Below, piece after piece: positions 35,416 through 44,689 of a stretch of 64,000 nt of DNA. The position numbers were made by a program, and so were the translations under genes. The notes under the pieces were generated by a model, which saw only the letters and a list, made by a program, of their open reading frames with translations, made no database searches and was not told where the DNA came from. The DNA is from Bacteroidota bacterium. GTDB taxonomy: Bacteria; Bacteroidota; Bacteroidia; Flavobacteriales; Flavobacteriaceae. Location of the stretch: NCBI GenBank assembly GCA_018267095.1, contig JAFDZC010000012.1, positions 1 through 64,000 of the forward strand. The letters are read 5' to 3'. The first letter of the stretch is position 1; the number at the start of each line of letters is the position of its first letter.

Positions 35416-36747
35416 ATGAAAGCATTCGCGCACGTATTTAGAGTTGGTTTACTGGCTTGTCTGGTGTTTGGCGTTATGGTCTTAATCAATTTGCTTTTGG
35501 GAAACCAAGTATTGATTGGTCCTGATTTGCTCAAAGGTTTTGCCTACACCGTTTTGTATACTTTTTCACTCTATTTTGCGAATGCCTTTATTTTTATTGC
35601 TCTGGATAAGCGATTTGCTCAGGATCGATTTTCAAAAAAGCGATTGTTGATTGGTTTTGCAGGTTCAATGGTGGCAACCTTAATCGTTATTTTCTTGTTG
35701 CATTTTTTTGAAGCCGTATGGGTCGATCAACAAGATTTTAATGAGTTTTTAGCCAAAGAACGCGCTTCTAATTACATAGTTTCGGTGGTAATTACGCTGA
35801 TTGTGACTTTGTCTTTACATGCTTTTTATTTTTACAAAGCCTACCAAGATTCCAAAGTCAAAGAGCAGAAAATCATCGCCGGAACGGCCAATGCTAAGTT
35901 TGAAAGTTTAAAAAACCAGATTGATCCACATTTTTTGTTCAACAGCCTCAACGTACTCAGTTCGCTCATCGAAGAAAACCCTGAAAGCGCACAAAAGTTT
36001 ACCACCTCGCTTTCAAAAATCTACCGATATGTGCTCGAGCAAAAAGACAAAGAACTCGTGCCGCTTGAAGAAGAACTTTCGTTTGCCAAAACCTATATGA
36101 ACTTGCTCAAAATGCGTTTTGAAAACAGTTTGTTTTATGAGTTACCTTCGGGTGAAATTGATCCTGACGCCAAAGTAGTTCCGCTCTCGCTGCAATTGTT
36201 GTTAGAGAATACCGTCAAACACAACGTGGTGAGTGAGCAAAAGCCATTACACATTAAAATTTACATCGACGGAGATTACTTGGCAGTCGAAAACAATTAC
36301 CAAAAAAAAGAAGTCTTGCACGATCGAAAAGGCGTTGGTTTAGAGAACATCGCCAGTCGATATGGCATCATTTCAAAAAGAAAGGTTTTGGTCGATCAAA
36401 CCCAAGAACATTTTACGATTCGCATACCTATTTTAACCCAACAAATCACTAGTATGGAAATATCAGTACAACAACAAAACTCAGCCTATTTTAGAGCTAA
36501 AAAACGCGTAGACGAGCTCAAAGGCTTTTACGGTAACCTTGCTTCATATTGTATCGTGATTCCTATTTTAATCTTTGTCAATCTCTATTTCACACCCGGA
36601 TTTCAGTGGTTTTGGTTTTCGTTGTGCGGCTGGGGCTTCGGATTGATGATGCACGCCTTTAAGGTTTTTGGCTACGGAGGCCAATGGGAAGAACGCAAAA
36701 TCAGACAAATCATGCATCAAAATCAGCAATACAAAACTTGGAAATAA
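35416..36747 (+). CDS. LytS/YehU-type histidine kinase with C-terminal 2TM domain
   Basis: 443 residues. Four N-terminal transmembrane helices are followed by a short coiled coil and a HisKA_7TM-type (PF06580) kinase core with the phospho-acceptor in QIDPHFLFNSLNVLSSL (His near 174) and an ATP-lid region (GVGLENIASRYG near 315). It then has an unusual C-terminal 2TM domain (about 355-440, FRAKKRVDELKGFYGNLASY...WEERKIRQIM). The two following genes encode the same 2TM module alone, and a LytTR response regulator lies beyond repeat copy C. Confidence 0.92.
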   Translation: MKAFAHVFRVGLLACLVFGVMVLINLLLGNQVLIGPDLLKGFAYTVLYTFSLYFANAFIFIALDKRFAQDRFSKKRLLIGFAGSMVATLIVIFLLHFFEAVWVDQQDFNEFLAKERASNYIVSVVITLIVTLSLHAFYFYKAYQDSKVKEQKIIAGTANAKFESLKNQIDPHFLFNSLNVLSSLIEENPESAQKFTTSLSKIYRYVLEQKDKELVPLEEELSFAKTYMNLLKMRFENSLFYELPSGEIDPDAKVVPLSLQLLLENTVKHNVVSEQKPLHIKIYIDGDYLAVENNYQKKEVLHDRKGVGLENIASRYGIISKRKVLVDQTQEHFTIRIPILTQQITSMEISVQQQNSAYFRAKKRVDELKGFYGNLASYCIVIPILIFVNLYFTPGFQWFWFSLCGWGFGLMMHAFKVFGYGGQWEERKIRQIMHQNQQYKTWK

Positions 36748-36754
36748 TATAGTT

Positions 36755-37075
36755 ATGGAAACAAATTTCAACGAACAAGATCAATATCTCCGCGCTCAAA
36801 AGCAGGTAGAAGAACTCAAAGGTTTTTACGGACATTTAGCTTCATACATCGTGGTCAACACCGGACTCATCGTCTTGAATCTAGCCACTTCACCTTCGCA
36901 AATTTGGTTTATTTGGCCAATGGTGGGTTGGGGCATCGGACTTGCTTTTCATGCGATGCGCGTCTTCAATTTCAGCCCGTTTTTTGGCAAAGATTGGGAA
37001 GAGCGCAAGATTCGCGAGTTTATGAAAGAAGAACTCGAAAAAAGTAAAAAATTCAACGAAACCTATCATGAATAA
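36755..37075 (+). CDS. stand-alone 2TM-domain protein
   Basis: 106 residues from ATG 36755, 7 bases after the kinase gene. It is essentially one 2TM domain: an N-terminal amphipathic segment ending KQVEELKGFYGHLASYIVV, two membrane helices, and a C-terminal WEERKIREFM. It is clearly paralogous to the tail of the preceding kinase. Likely a membrane partner that pairs with, or competes for, the kinase tail. It overlaps the next gene by 8 bases. Confidence 0.88.
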   Translation: METNFNEQDQYLRAQKQVEELKGFYGHLASYIVVNTGLIVLNLATSPSQIWFIWPMVGWGIGLAFHAMRVFNFSPFFGKDWEERKIREFMKEELEKSKKFNETYHE

Positions 37076-37403
37076 TCATTTCAATTCAGATCAAAACCCC
37101 ATGGATGCCGAATACCGATGGGCGCACAAAAGAGTCAAAAAACTCAAAGGATTTTACACCCATTTACTCGTGTATATCATCGTCAATATATTCATCATGA
37201 TTGCTCGTCAAAGCCCGGATTCAGGCGAAGAAAACCTAGCTTTTTGGAGTTTTGAAAACTTCTCAGTAGCTTTTTTCTGGGGTTTTGGACTTGTCATGCA
37301 TGCGCTTTCGGTTTTTGGCAAAGATTGGCTTTTGGGCAAGCGCTGGGAAGAAAAGAAAATCAAAGAACTCATGCGCCGCGAAGAGCAAGAGCGAGGGTTG
37401 TAA
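37068..37403 (+). CDS. stand-alone 2TM-domain protein, second copy
   Basis: 111 residues. Same layout as the preceding protein (RVKKLKGFYTHLLVYIIV, two helices, WEEKKIKELM). It overlaps the gene before it by 8 bases, so the pair is probably translationally coupled. The bipartite repeat copy C begins 8 bases after its stop. Confidence 0.88.
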   Translation: MNNHFNSDQNPMDAEYRWAHKRVKKLKGFYTHLLVYIIVNIFIMIARQSPDSGEENLAFWSFENFSVAFFWGFGLVMHALSVFGKDWLLGKRWEEKKIKELMRREEQERGL

Positions 37404-37410
37404 GTTATTG

Positions 37411-37691
37411 GGGCGTGCCACCGGCTTCGCTGCGCTACGCCGCTGTCGGGCTGTTCGCTGCTAGTCCTCGTTCGTTCCTCACTGTGGGCTATCCGCTGCC
37501 ATCCCTCACGCACTGATAGATTGCAGATTAACGAATAACGATTGTTGATTTCAGAATCAAGAGCAATGAGTTTAGCAGAATGAGTGAAGTCAAAATTTAA
37601 AATACAGAAAATGCTTCCGACAGACACCCGCGTGAGCGGTTGAAGCTAAGTGCCGCGCACTGCGTAAAACGCGACCCGCAGGGGCACGCCC
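37411..37691. repeat. bipartite intergenic repeat, copy C
   Basis: A 101-base arm (37411-37511) and a 62-base arm (37630-37691) with the same complementary ends as copies A and B, but a 118-base centre unrelated in sequence to theirs. It fills the 330-base gap between the 2TM genes and the LytTR regulator, within what would otherwise be one operon. It may end or attenuate the kinase transcript. Confidence 0.85.
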
Positions 37692-37733
37692 AAAACAAAA
37701 GAGTTTTAATCATCATAATCATTAACCAACAAA

Positions 37734-38480
37734 ATGCAAACTTTAATTATTGAAGACGAAAAACCCGCAGCACGCCTCTTGCAACGCAAACTTGAAAAAC
37801 TGGGCGTGGGCGTGAGTACGATGCTGCATTCAGTGCAAGAAGCCATTGAGTGGTTCGCGCAAAACCAGCATCCGGATTTGATTTTTCTGGATATTCAGCT
37901 TTCGGACGGTTTGTCGTTTGAGATTTTTGAAACTATTGAAATCAAAAGTGCGATTATTTTTACCACGGCTTACGATCAGTATGCGCTCAAGGCTTTTAAA
38001 CTCAACAGTATTGATTATTTGCTCAAGCCTATTGACGAGGATGAATTAGAAGCCGCCGTGCGCAAATTTCAATCCGCGCAAGCCAAAGCTCCGGCTTTTG
38101 ATATGGAGCAAATCAGACAGATGTTTCAACCGCCGCAACCGAGCTTTAAAAAGCGGTTTACGGTAAAAGTGGGCCAGCAAATCAAAGTGATTCCGATAGA
38201 AGAAGTCGAGTGTTTTTACAGCGAGAACAAAGGCACTTATCTGCACACTTTTGACAACCGAAATTACTTGCTTGAAACTTCGCTCGATGTGCTCGAACAA
38301 GAACTTGACAAACAAGTTTTTTTCAGGGTAAGCAGAAAGTATATTTTGCCTATGAAAGCCATTCGCGAGATATCGGTGTATTCAAATTCAAGGCTTAAAA
38401 TTTTGCTTCCAACGTACAACGAAGACGAGATCATTGTGAGCCGAGAACGCGTTTCTGATTTTAAAAATTGGATAGGATAA
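37734..38480 (+). CDS. LytTR-family response regulator
   Basis: 248 residues. An N-terminal receiver (acceptor Asp near 53 in LIFLDIQLSDG; switch Thr and Lys in FTTAYDQYAL and YLLKPID) is joined through a linker near 120-145 to a C-terminal LytTR DNA-binding domain (FTVKVGQQIKVIPIEEVECF ...). It is the expected partner of the PF06580 kinase at 35416, the usual pairing for this regulator class. The gene begins 42 bases after repeat copy C. No terminator hairpin is obvious downstream. Confidence 0.93.
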   Translation: MQTLIIEDEKPAARLLQRKLEKLGVGVSTMLHSVQEAIEWFAQNQHPDLIFLDIQLSDGLSFEIFETIEIKSAIIFTTAYDQYALKAFKLNSIDYLLKPIDEDELEAAVRKFQSAQAKAPAFDMEQIRQMFQPPQPSFKKRFTVKVGQQIKVIPIEEVECFYSENKGTYLHTFDNRNYLLETSLDVLEQELDKQVFFRVSRKYILPMKAIREISVYSNSRLKILLPTYNEDEIIVSRERVSDFKNWIG

Positions 38481-38575
38481 ACTTAATTTATTCAACTAAG
38501 TAATTTTGTTTAAAAAACTAGAAAACAGAAATTTAATTTTTTGATATAGAATTTATCTATTGCCTTTTTTTGAGC

Positions 38576-39598
38576 TTATTTACTCAATCGGTGCAAGGTG
38601 TACACCGTAAAACTCAACAAGATAAAAGCGCCGATTTGGTGCATCAACCCAAGTGAAATCGGAACGTAGTTGAGCAGGGTAAAAACGCCCAAAGCAAACT
38701 GAACAAAGACCATCGCAAACATCGCATAGATGCCTTTTTGTTGTTGCGCGTCTAAGCTAAATTTTCGCGATTTAATCATCAACCAAACAATCAAACCAAC
38801 CACAATATAAGCCAAAGTTCTGTGTACCAATTGCACGCCGCTTTTGCCTTCGGTCAGGTTGAGCAATACACTTTTCTGTTCAATCCAAACGCTGTCGTGA
38901 ATAAGTTGTCCGTCACTCATCAGCGGCCAATGATTGTGGATAAGTCCGGCGTTGAGTCCGGCCACAAAACCGCCGTAGATGATTTGAACAATCAGCGCAA
39001 TCAAAGCCCATCGCGTTATTTTTCTGAGCTCAATGACAGGTGTTTTGCGTTCGGGATAAATCAAATCCAAAGCCACCCAAAGCGTATACGCAAACGTCAA
39101 AAACGCAAAAGTCAAGTGTAGTGAAAGTCTGAAATGGCTTACATCCGGATTGTCTACGAGTCCGCTTTTGACCATAAACCAACCAAAAAATCCTTGCAAA
39201 GCGCCCATGCCCAATAGCGTAAAGCATTTTTTGAGCGTGCTTGGATCAAGTCGTTTTTTGAGCCAGAAATAAGCAAACGGAATGAGGAACACCAACCCAA
39301 TGACGCGGCCAATCAGACGGTGGAACCACTCCCAGAAATAAATAAACTTGTAATCTGAAAGCGTAAAGTTGTTGTGAATGTTGATCTTTTGATACTCAGG
39401 AAACTTCTGGTATTCCTCAAAAGCGTGTTGCCAAGCGGCCTCGCTCATCGGTGGAAATGTGTCAGTCACCAAATGCCAATCGGTCATCGATAGGCCTGAA
39501 TTGGTTAGCCGCGTAATTCCGCCCACAAGCACCATTATAAACACCAACACACAGCCGCTGAGCAGCCATAAAATCACAGATTTGTTATTTGTTTTCAT
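38576..39598 (-). CDS. ctaA: heme A synthase (COX15/CtaA)
   Basis: Eight-helix membrane enzyme of 340 residues from ATG 39598; the longer frame to 39670 runs into an intergenic repeat and is rejected. It oxidises heme O to heme A for aa3-type oxidases. Visible features are GGITRLTNSGLSMTDW, the heme-ligand histidines in EWFHRLIGRVIG and, in the second half, LVHRTLAY and LMHQIGAF, with the duplicated four-helix layout of the family. CtaB and oxidase subunits are not adjacent. Confidence 0.93.
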   Translation of the reverse strand: MKTNNKSVILWLLSGCVLVFIMVLVGGITRLTNSGLSMTDWHLVTDTFPPMSEAAWQHAFEEYQKFPEYQKINIHNNFTLSDYKFIYFWEWFHRLIGRVIGLVFLIPFAYFWLKKRLDPSTLKKCFTLLGMGALQGFFGWFMVKSGLVDNPDVSHFRLSLHLTFAFLTFAYTLWVALDLIYPERKTPVIELRKITRWALIALIVQIIYGGFVAGLNAGLIHNHWPLMSDGQLIHDSVWIEQKSVLLNLTEGKSGVQLVHRTLAYIVVGLIVWLMIKSRKFSLDAQQQKGIYAMFAMVFVQFALGVFTLLNYVPISLGLMHQIGAFILLSFTVYTLHRLSK

Positions 39599-39628
39599 GA
39601 TTAGGTTGTATTTTTTTTGAAGCTTTTT

Positions 39629-39700
39629 CCTGCTGTTCACTGCAATCTTTGCCTCGAACACCTTCGGCAAAGGATTTCCGTTGCCATCAGGGCTAGGGCT
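39629..39700. repeat. intergenic repeat with TTTGCC...GGCAAA hairpin
   Basis: Contains AATCTTTGCC...GGCAAAGGATT as a bulged hairpin and blocks similar to the 101-base arm (CTGTTCACTGC, TTTCCGTTGCCATC), but ends in GGGCTAGGGC in place of CTCACGC. It appears to be a diverged member of the same intergenic repeat superfamily, lying between cca and ctaA. Confidence 0.55.
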
Positions 39701-39712
39701 ATGGTATATTCT

Positions 39713-41140
39713 CTATGTAGCTATTTTTTTTAATCCCATTTGGTTGGCCTTGCGCATCATAAATTCATAAGCTGCATTGTATTCGTTGGCAATTTCGCCT
39801 TCTAAAATAGCTTCTTTGATGGCTTCTTTGAGCATGCCAATTTCGCGCGATGGCGGTAAATTAAACATCTCCATAATTTCTTCGCCGGTAATGGGCGGTT
39901 GAAAATTGCGCACGTGGTCGCGTTCTTCAACTTCTACTATTTTTCGGCGAACGATTTCAAAGTTTTTATGATACTTTTTAAACTTAATTGGGTTTTTGGT
40001 CGTGATGTCGGCTTCGCACAAAATCATCAGTGATTCTACATCTTCTCCGGCGTCAAAAACCAATCGGCGCACGGCTGAGTCTGTAACCAAATCTTGCGAA
40101 AGCACAATGGGTCTTGAACTCATCATGACCATTTTTTGTACAAACTTCATTTTCTGATTCAGTGGCATATGCAAACGTTCAAAGATTTTCTTGACCATTT
40201 TTCCACCCAAAAACTCGTGTCCGTGAAATGTCCAACCTTGCTTTTTATGGAAGCGTTTGGTAGGCGCCTTGCCAATATCGTGTAACAAAGCAGCCCAGCG
40301 CAACCAGAGGTTATCGGTTTTGGGACAAATATTATCAACTACTTCTAGCGTGTGGTAAAAGTTGTTTTTATGGGTTTGCCCTTCAATTTCTTCCACATTA
40401 TTGAGCGCGGTCAATTCAGGCAAAATCAAATCGAGCAAACCGGTTTGGTACAACAGCAGAAATCCTTCAGAAGGTTGTTGAGTCAATAAAATCTTGTTGA
40501 GTTCTTCCACAATGCGCTCGCCTGAGATAATCTTGATACGTTCGTTGTTTTTACCAATCGCATTCAATGATTGATCTTCGATTTCAAAATCAAGTTGGTT
40601 GGCAAAACGAATGGCACGCAACATTCTCAGCGGATCATCTGAATAGGTTATGTCCGGATCAAGTGGTGTACGAATGATTTTGTTCTTTAAATCTTCTAAG
40701 CCATTAAACGGATCAAGTAAATCTCCGTAAGTTTCTGAATTTAAAGAAAGTGCGAGTGCGTTTATAGTAAAATCGCGACGGTTTTGATCGTCTTCTAAAG
40801 TACCGTTTTGAACCACAGGATTGCGACTTTCAAAAAAGTAACTTTCTTTTCGGGCGCCCACAAATTCTATGTCGGTATCGTCAAAGCGCAACATGGCTGT
40901 TCCGTAGTTTTTAAACACTTGAACTTTGGGTTTGTTGGGCAAAAGCTCGGCTACTTTTAAAGCCAAATCAATGCCGCTGCCCACGGTGACAATGTCAATG
41001 TCTTTTTTGAAATTTCGTTGTAGTAAAAAGTCGCGCACAAATCCGCCAATTACATAACTTGGAACGCCCATTTCTGCCGAAGCTTTTGAGACCACTTCAA
41101 AAATAGGATGCTGCAAAGCGTTAGAATAATTTGATTTCAT
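39713..41140 (-). CDS. CCA-adding-type tRNA nucleotidyltransferase with HD domain
   Basis: 475 residues. The N-terminal polymerase-beta-type head has [12 protein letters not shown] and the carboxylates KDIDIVTVG; the [12 protein letters not shown] and the R-rich [13 protein letters not shown] blocks follow. A C-terminal HD domain ([19 protein letters not shown]) completes the usual Bacteroidota architecture. It adds or repairs tRNA 3'-CCA ends; a poly(A) polymerase role is the alternative. The next gene (tsaC) ends 1 base upstream and is on the same strand, so the two tRNA-maturation genes likely form an operon. Confidence 0.93.
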   Translation of the reverse strand: MKSNYSNALQHPIFEVVSKASAEMGVPSYVIGGFVRDFLLQRNFKKDIDIVTVGSGIDLALKVAELLPNKPKVQVFKNYGTAMLRFDDTDIEFVGARKESYFFESRNPVVQNGTLEDDQNRRDFTINALALSLNSETYGDLLDPFNGLEDLKNKIIRTPLDPDITYSDDPLRMLRAIRFANQLDFEIEDQSLNAIGKNNERIKIISGERIVEELNKILLTQQPSEGFLLLYQTGLLDLILPELTALNNVEEIEGQTHKNNFYHTLEVVDNICPKTDNLWLRWAALLHDIGKAPTKRFHKKQGWTFHGHEFLGGKMVKKIFERLHMPLNQKMKFVQKMVMMSSRPIVLSQDLVTDSAVRRLVFDAGEDVESLMILCEADITTKNPIKFKKYHKNFEIVRRKIVEVEERDHVRNFQPPITGEEIMEMFNLPPSREIGMLKEAIKEAILEGEIANEYNAAYEFMMRKANQMGLKKIAT

Positions 41141-41707
41141 TTACGGACGAATAATTTTTACCTGTGCGTCTTGGGTTAATTTGATAATCGTCGAAGGCTT
41201 GGCTCCCGATTTTTCGCGGTGCAAATTTACTACATAGTCAACACCCTTGATAATTTCGGGTGAAATTTCTTTGAAAGAAGTAGGAGTAGGCAGCCCGGAT
41301 ATATTGGCAGAAGTAGAGACCAGCGGTTTTTTCATGCGCTCCATAAGCTTGTAGCAAAACGGTTCTTTGACGATTCTGATGCCCAAAGTTTGATCTGGAG
41401 CAATCAAGTTTGCCGCTACATTTTTGGGGTTATCCAAGATGAGTGTTGTTGGTTTTTCGGACAAATCTAATATTTGCCAAGCCACCTCGGGAATTTCTTT
41501 AAAAACCTGATATATCATGCGTTCACCGTTCATGAGGCAAATCATACTTTTGGCTTCTTCGCGTTGTTTGAGTTGATAAATTTTCTGAACCGCTTCAGAA
41601 TTGGTGGCATCACAGCCTATGCCCCAAACGGTATCGGTCGGATACAATATGATTCCGCCTTGCTGAATGACTTCAAATGCTTTGTGTACTTCGGTATTGA
41701 TATCCAT
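41141..41707 (-). CDS. tsaC: threonylcarbamoyl-AMP synthase
   Basis: 188 residues from ATG 41707. It forms threonylcarbamoyl-AMP for t6A modification of tRNA A37. The N-terminal GGIILYPTDTVWGIGCDATN, the K-x-R region QLKQREEAKSM and the STSANISGLPTP (S-x-N) motif are all present, unlike in the YciO-type paralogue at 11515. It directly precedes the CCA-adding enzyme on the same strand. A -7 box (TATCTTTG, 41723-41730, minus strand) supports the chosen start. Confidence 0.92.
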   Translation of the reverse strand: MDINTEVHKAFEVIQQGGIILYPTDTVWGIGCDATNSEAVQKIYQLKQREEAKSMICLMNGERMIYQVFKEIPEVAWQILDLSEKPTTLILDNPKNVAANLIAPDQTLGIRIVKEPFCYKLMERMKKPLVSTSANISGLPTPTSFKEISPEIIKGVDYVVNLHREKSGAKPSTIIKLTQDAQVKIIRP

Positions 41708-41777
41708 AGCAAAAATTTGCCGCAAAGATAATAAACCACAGTTTTTTTAGTGGCCAAAAATGAATGATTCTTTTGAG

Positions 41778-41785
41778 TATATTTG
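41778..41785 (+). promoter_or_regulatory. -7 box TATATTTG of the pse operon
   Basis: TAnnTTTG match 18 bases before the pseB start, divergent from the tsaC -7 box at 41723-41730. The following genes up to 50133 have no comparable gap, so this is the likely operon promoter. Confidence 0.55.
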
Positions 41786-41803
41786 CTCATTAAAATTGAA
41801 CAA

Positions 41804-42817
41804 ATGCTTAGCAACAAATCCATTCTAATTACCGGCGGAACCGGTTCACTCGGCAAAGAACTTACCAAAACCATATTGCAAAAATGGCCCGATGTAAAAC
41901 GATTGGTCATTTATTCTCGAGACGAACAAAAACAATATCAAATGGCTCAGGAATTTCCAGAGTCAAAATATGCGGCGATTCGCTATTTTATTGGTGATGT
42001 CCGCGATTTAGAACGTCTCAAACGCGCCTTCAACGGAATTGATTATGTTATTCATGCCGCAGCGATGAAGCATGTGCACATAGCCGAATACAATCCGGAT
42101 GAATGTGTCAAAACCAATATAGGCGGTGCTGAGAATGTCATCAAAGCTGCTTTGTCATCGAACGTAACCAAAGTTGTAGCTTTGTCTACCGATAAAGCTT
42201 GCGCACCGATTAATCTGTACGGAGCGACCAAACTTACTTCTGATAAATTATTTATCGCAGCCAATAACATTAAAGGCCGTCAAGACATTCGTTTTTCGGT
42301 GGTACGCTACGGAAATGTTATGGGGTCAAACGGTTCGGTAATTCCGTACTTTATGGCCAAACGCGATGAAGGTGTTTTGCCGATTACAGATCCAACCATG
42401 ACGCGATTTAACATTTCGCTCCAAGGCGGTGTAGATATGGTTTTGCATGCGCTAGACCAAGCTTGGGGTGGAGAATTGTTTGTGCCGAAAATTCCTTCAT
42501 ACAGAATTCTTGATGTAGCTCAAGCCATTGCCCCCAATTGTGAACATCGCGTGATTGGGATTCGCCCGGGCGAGAAAATTCACGAAGAAATGATTACGGC
42601 TTCTGACTCATTTACGACTTATGATTTAGGAAAGTATTATGTGATTTTACCACAAGTAACTAATTGGAATTTAGAAGATTATAAAAAAGAATTCAATGCT
42701 CGTTTAGTACCGCAAGGATTTAGTTATACATCAGGTGATAACACTGAATGGGAAACTGTAGAATCGATGCGCAGTCAAATTAAAGAACATTTGTATTCTG
42801 ATTTTCAACCCAAATAA
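41804..42817 (+). CDS. pseB: UDP-GlcNAc 4,6-dehydratase (inverting)
   Basis: First step of pseudaminic acid synthesis: dehydrates and epimerises UDP-GlcNAc at C5. 337 residues from ATG 41804. Short-chain-dehydrogenase fold with TGGTGSLG near the N-terminus, the STDKA segment and the YGATK (Y-x3-K) catalytic pair, as in PseB/FlaA1. The following genes pseC, pseF and pseI confirm the pathway. Cytoplasmic. Confidence 0.95.
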   Translation: MLSNKSILITGGTGSLGKELTKTILQKWPDVKRLVIYSRDEQKQYQMAQEFPESKYAAIRYFIGDVRDLERLKRAFNGIDYVIHAAAMKHVHIAEYNPDECVKTNIGGAENVIKAALSSNVTKVVALSTDKACAPINLYGATKLTSDKLFIAANNIKGRQDIRFSVVRYGNVMGSNGSVIPYFMAKRDEGVLPITDPTMTRFNISLQGGVDMVLHALDQAWGGELFVPKIPSYRILDVAQAIAPNCEHRVIGIRPGEKIHEEMITASDSFTTYDLGKYYVILPQVTNWNLEDYKKEFNARLVPQGFSYTSGDNTEWETVESMRSQIKEHLYSDFQPK

Positions 42818-42822
42818 AAAGC

Positions 42823-44010
42823 ATGATACCGTACGGAAAACAAAATATTACACAAGCGGATATTGATGCAGTAAGTGTGGCGCTGCAAGGTGATTTCCTC
42901 ACACAAGGCCCGACGATTTTGGCTTTTGAACAAGCTTTTTCAAAATACATAGGTTGCCAATATTCAGTGGCGGTGGCCAACGGAACTGCCGCTTTGCATT
43001 TATCTGCTTTGGCGCTCAATGTACAACCGGGTCAAAAAATCATTACCACTCCGCTCACCTTTGCAGCTTCAGCCAATTGTATTCGTTATTGTGGAGGAGA
43101 AGTTGTCTTTGCTGATATTGATCCGCAAACCTATTTACTCGATATTCAAAAAGTTAGGACTTTATTAGAAGCCTCACCCCGCGGAACTTACCACGGAATT
43201 GTTCCGGTTGATTTTGCCGGAAATGCTGTAAATCTTGAAACGTTCAGAAAATTGGCCGATGAGTACGGATTGTGGTTGCTTGAAGATGCCTGCCATGCTC
43301 CGGGCGGTTTTTTTACCGACAGTCAAGATAAAAAGCAGTATTGTGGTAATGGTCAGTATGCTGATTTAGCGATTTTTTCATTTCATCCGGTCAAGCACAT
43401 TGCTACCGGCGAGGGCGGAATGATCACCACCAACGACGAAAAATTATATCACAAATTACTTGAGTTGCGCACCCACGGGATTACTCGAGATGTTAGTCAA
43501 TTCAAAAATTCAAAAGCTTTTGCCGCCGGACAAGAAGTTGGCGCTGATGAGCCTTATCCGGGTTGGTATATGGAAATGCAAACCTTGGGTTATAACTATC
43601 GATTTACCGATTTTCAAGCTGCTTTAGGCATCAGTCAACTCTCGAGAGCCAATGAAGGTATCGAGCGCAGAAGAGCCATTGCTGCGCGCTATCAAAAAGC
43701 GTTTGCGAATCAATCGTTTATCAAAGGACAATCAGGTATTGTTCAAGGACATGCCTATCATTTGTATGTGATTGAAGTGCCGAATCGTCTGGGTTTGTAT
43801 AACTATTTGCGCACCCAACAAATTTTTGCTCAAATACATTATATTCCGTGTCATTTGATGCCCTATTACAGAGATTTAGGTTGGACTGAAGGCGATTTGC
43901 CGGTAGCCGAAACTTATTACAAGCACTGCATTAGTTTGCCGATGTACCCAACACTCACCGATGAGCAACAAGATTTTGTGATTCAAACCATCCAAGATTT
44001 CTATGTCTAA
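42823..44010 (+). CDS. pseC: UDP-4-amino-sugar aminotransferase
   Basis: PLP-dependent DegT/DnrJ/EryC1-family enzyme of 395 residues, transferring an amino group to C4 of the PseB product. Visible are NGTAALHLSALAL (cofactor-phosphate loop), EDACHAPGG, and FSFHPVKHIATGEGG with the Schiff-base lysine. It starts 5 bases after pseB and overlaps pseF by 8 bases. Confidence 0.95.
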   Translation: MIPYGKQNITQADIDAVSVALQGDFLTQGPTILAFEQAFSKYIGCQYSVAVANGTAALHLSALALNVQPGQKIITTPLTFAASANCIRYCGGEVVFADIDPQTYLLDIQKVRTLLEASPRGTYHGIVPVDFAGNAVNLETFRKLADEYGLWLLEDACHAPGGFFTDSQDKKQYCGNGQYADLAIFSFHPVKHIATGEGGMITTNDEKLYHKLLELRTHGITRDVSQFKNSKAFAAGQEVGADEPYPGWYMEMQTLGYNYRFTDFQAALGISQLSRANEGIERRRAIAARYQKAFANQSFIKGQSGIVQGHAYHLYVIEVPNRLGLYNYLRTQQIFAQIHYIPCHLMPYYRDLGWTEGDLPVAETYYKHCISLPMYPTLTDEQQDFVIQTIQDFYV

Positions 44011-44689
44011 AATTGCCATCATACCGGCTCGAGGCGGAAGCAAACGCATCCCGCGAAAGAACATTCGTGACTTTCTCGGAAAACCTATTTTGGCTTATGC
44101 GATTGAAGCCGCTCAAAAAAGTGGTTTGTTTGACAAGGTAATCGTATCAACCGATGATGTAGAAATAGCGCAAATTGCTCGACAGTTCGGTGCTGAAACG
44201 CCTTTTGTCCGCAGCGCGCAAAACAGTAATGACACCGCAACCACAGCCGATGTTTTGCTTGAAGTTTTAGATTTTTACAAACAACAAAATATTCCATTTG
44301 ACCAAGGGGTTTGCATTTATCCGTGCGCGCCTTTTGTAAAGGCTGATTTGCTTACAGAGGCGTCAGAAGTTTTGCAAAAACACAAAGCCGATGTAGTTTT
44401 TCCGGTTATTCGGTACGGACATCCGATTCAAAGAGCTTTGAAACTTGATGAGAATGGAAAAATCAGCGCTTTTTTTGATGGTTATGCCCAAAGCCGAACC
44501 CAAGATTTAGAAGTTGCTTTTCACGATGCGGGGATGTTTTACTTTTTTGAGGTTGCAAGATTTGAACAAACCAAATCGCTCAGAACAGAAAATACCATCG
44601 CCATTGAAATTGACGAAAATAATGCTCAAGATATTGACAGCGAATCAGACTGGCAGTTGGCCGAACTCAAATATCAAAACCAAAAATGA
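44003..44689 (+). CDS. pseF: pseudaminic acid cytidylyltransferase
   Basis: 228 residues. Activates pseudaminic acid as its CMP form. The N-terminal IIPARGGSKRIPRKNIRDF is the CMP-nonulosonate synthetase signature, followed by VSTDDVEIA and YPCAPFV; the late DIDSESDW is typical of this family. Overlaps the upstream pseC by 8 bases and the downstream double-GNAT gene by 4 (ATGA). Confidence 0.95.
   Translation: MSKIAIIPARGGSKRIPRKNIRDFLGKPILAYAIEAAQKSGLFDKVIVSTDDVEIAQIARQFGAETPFVRSAQNSNDTATTADVLLEVLDFYKQQNIPFDQGVCIYPCAPFVKADLLTEASEVLQKHKADVVFPVIRYGHPIQRALKLDENGKISAFFDGYAQSRTQDLEVAFHDAGMFYFFEVARFEQTKSLRTENTIAIEIDENNAQDIDSESDWQLAELKYQNQK

Noticed and set aside
38481-38575. Small RNA or terminator after the LytTR regulator
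   Set aside because: A+T-rich with no stable hairpin followed by a T tract that I can define.
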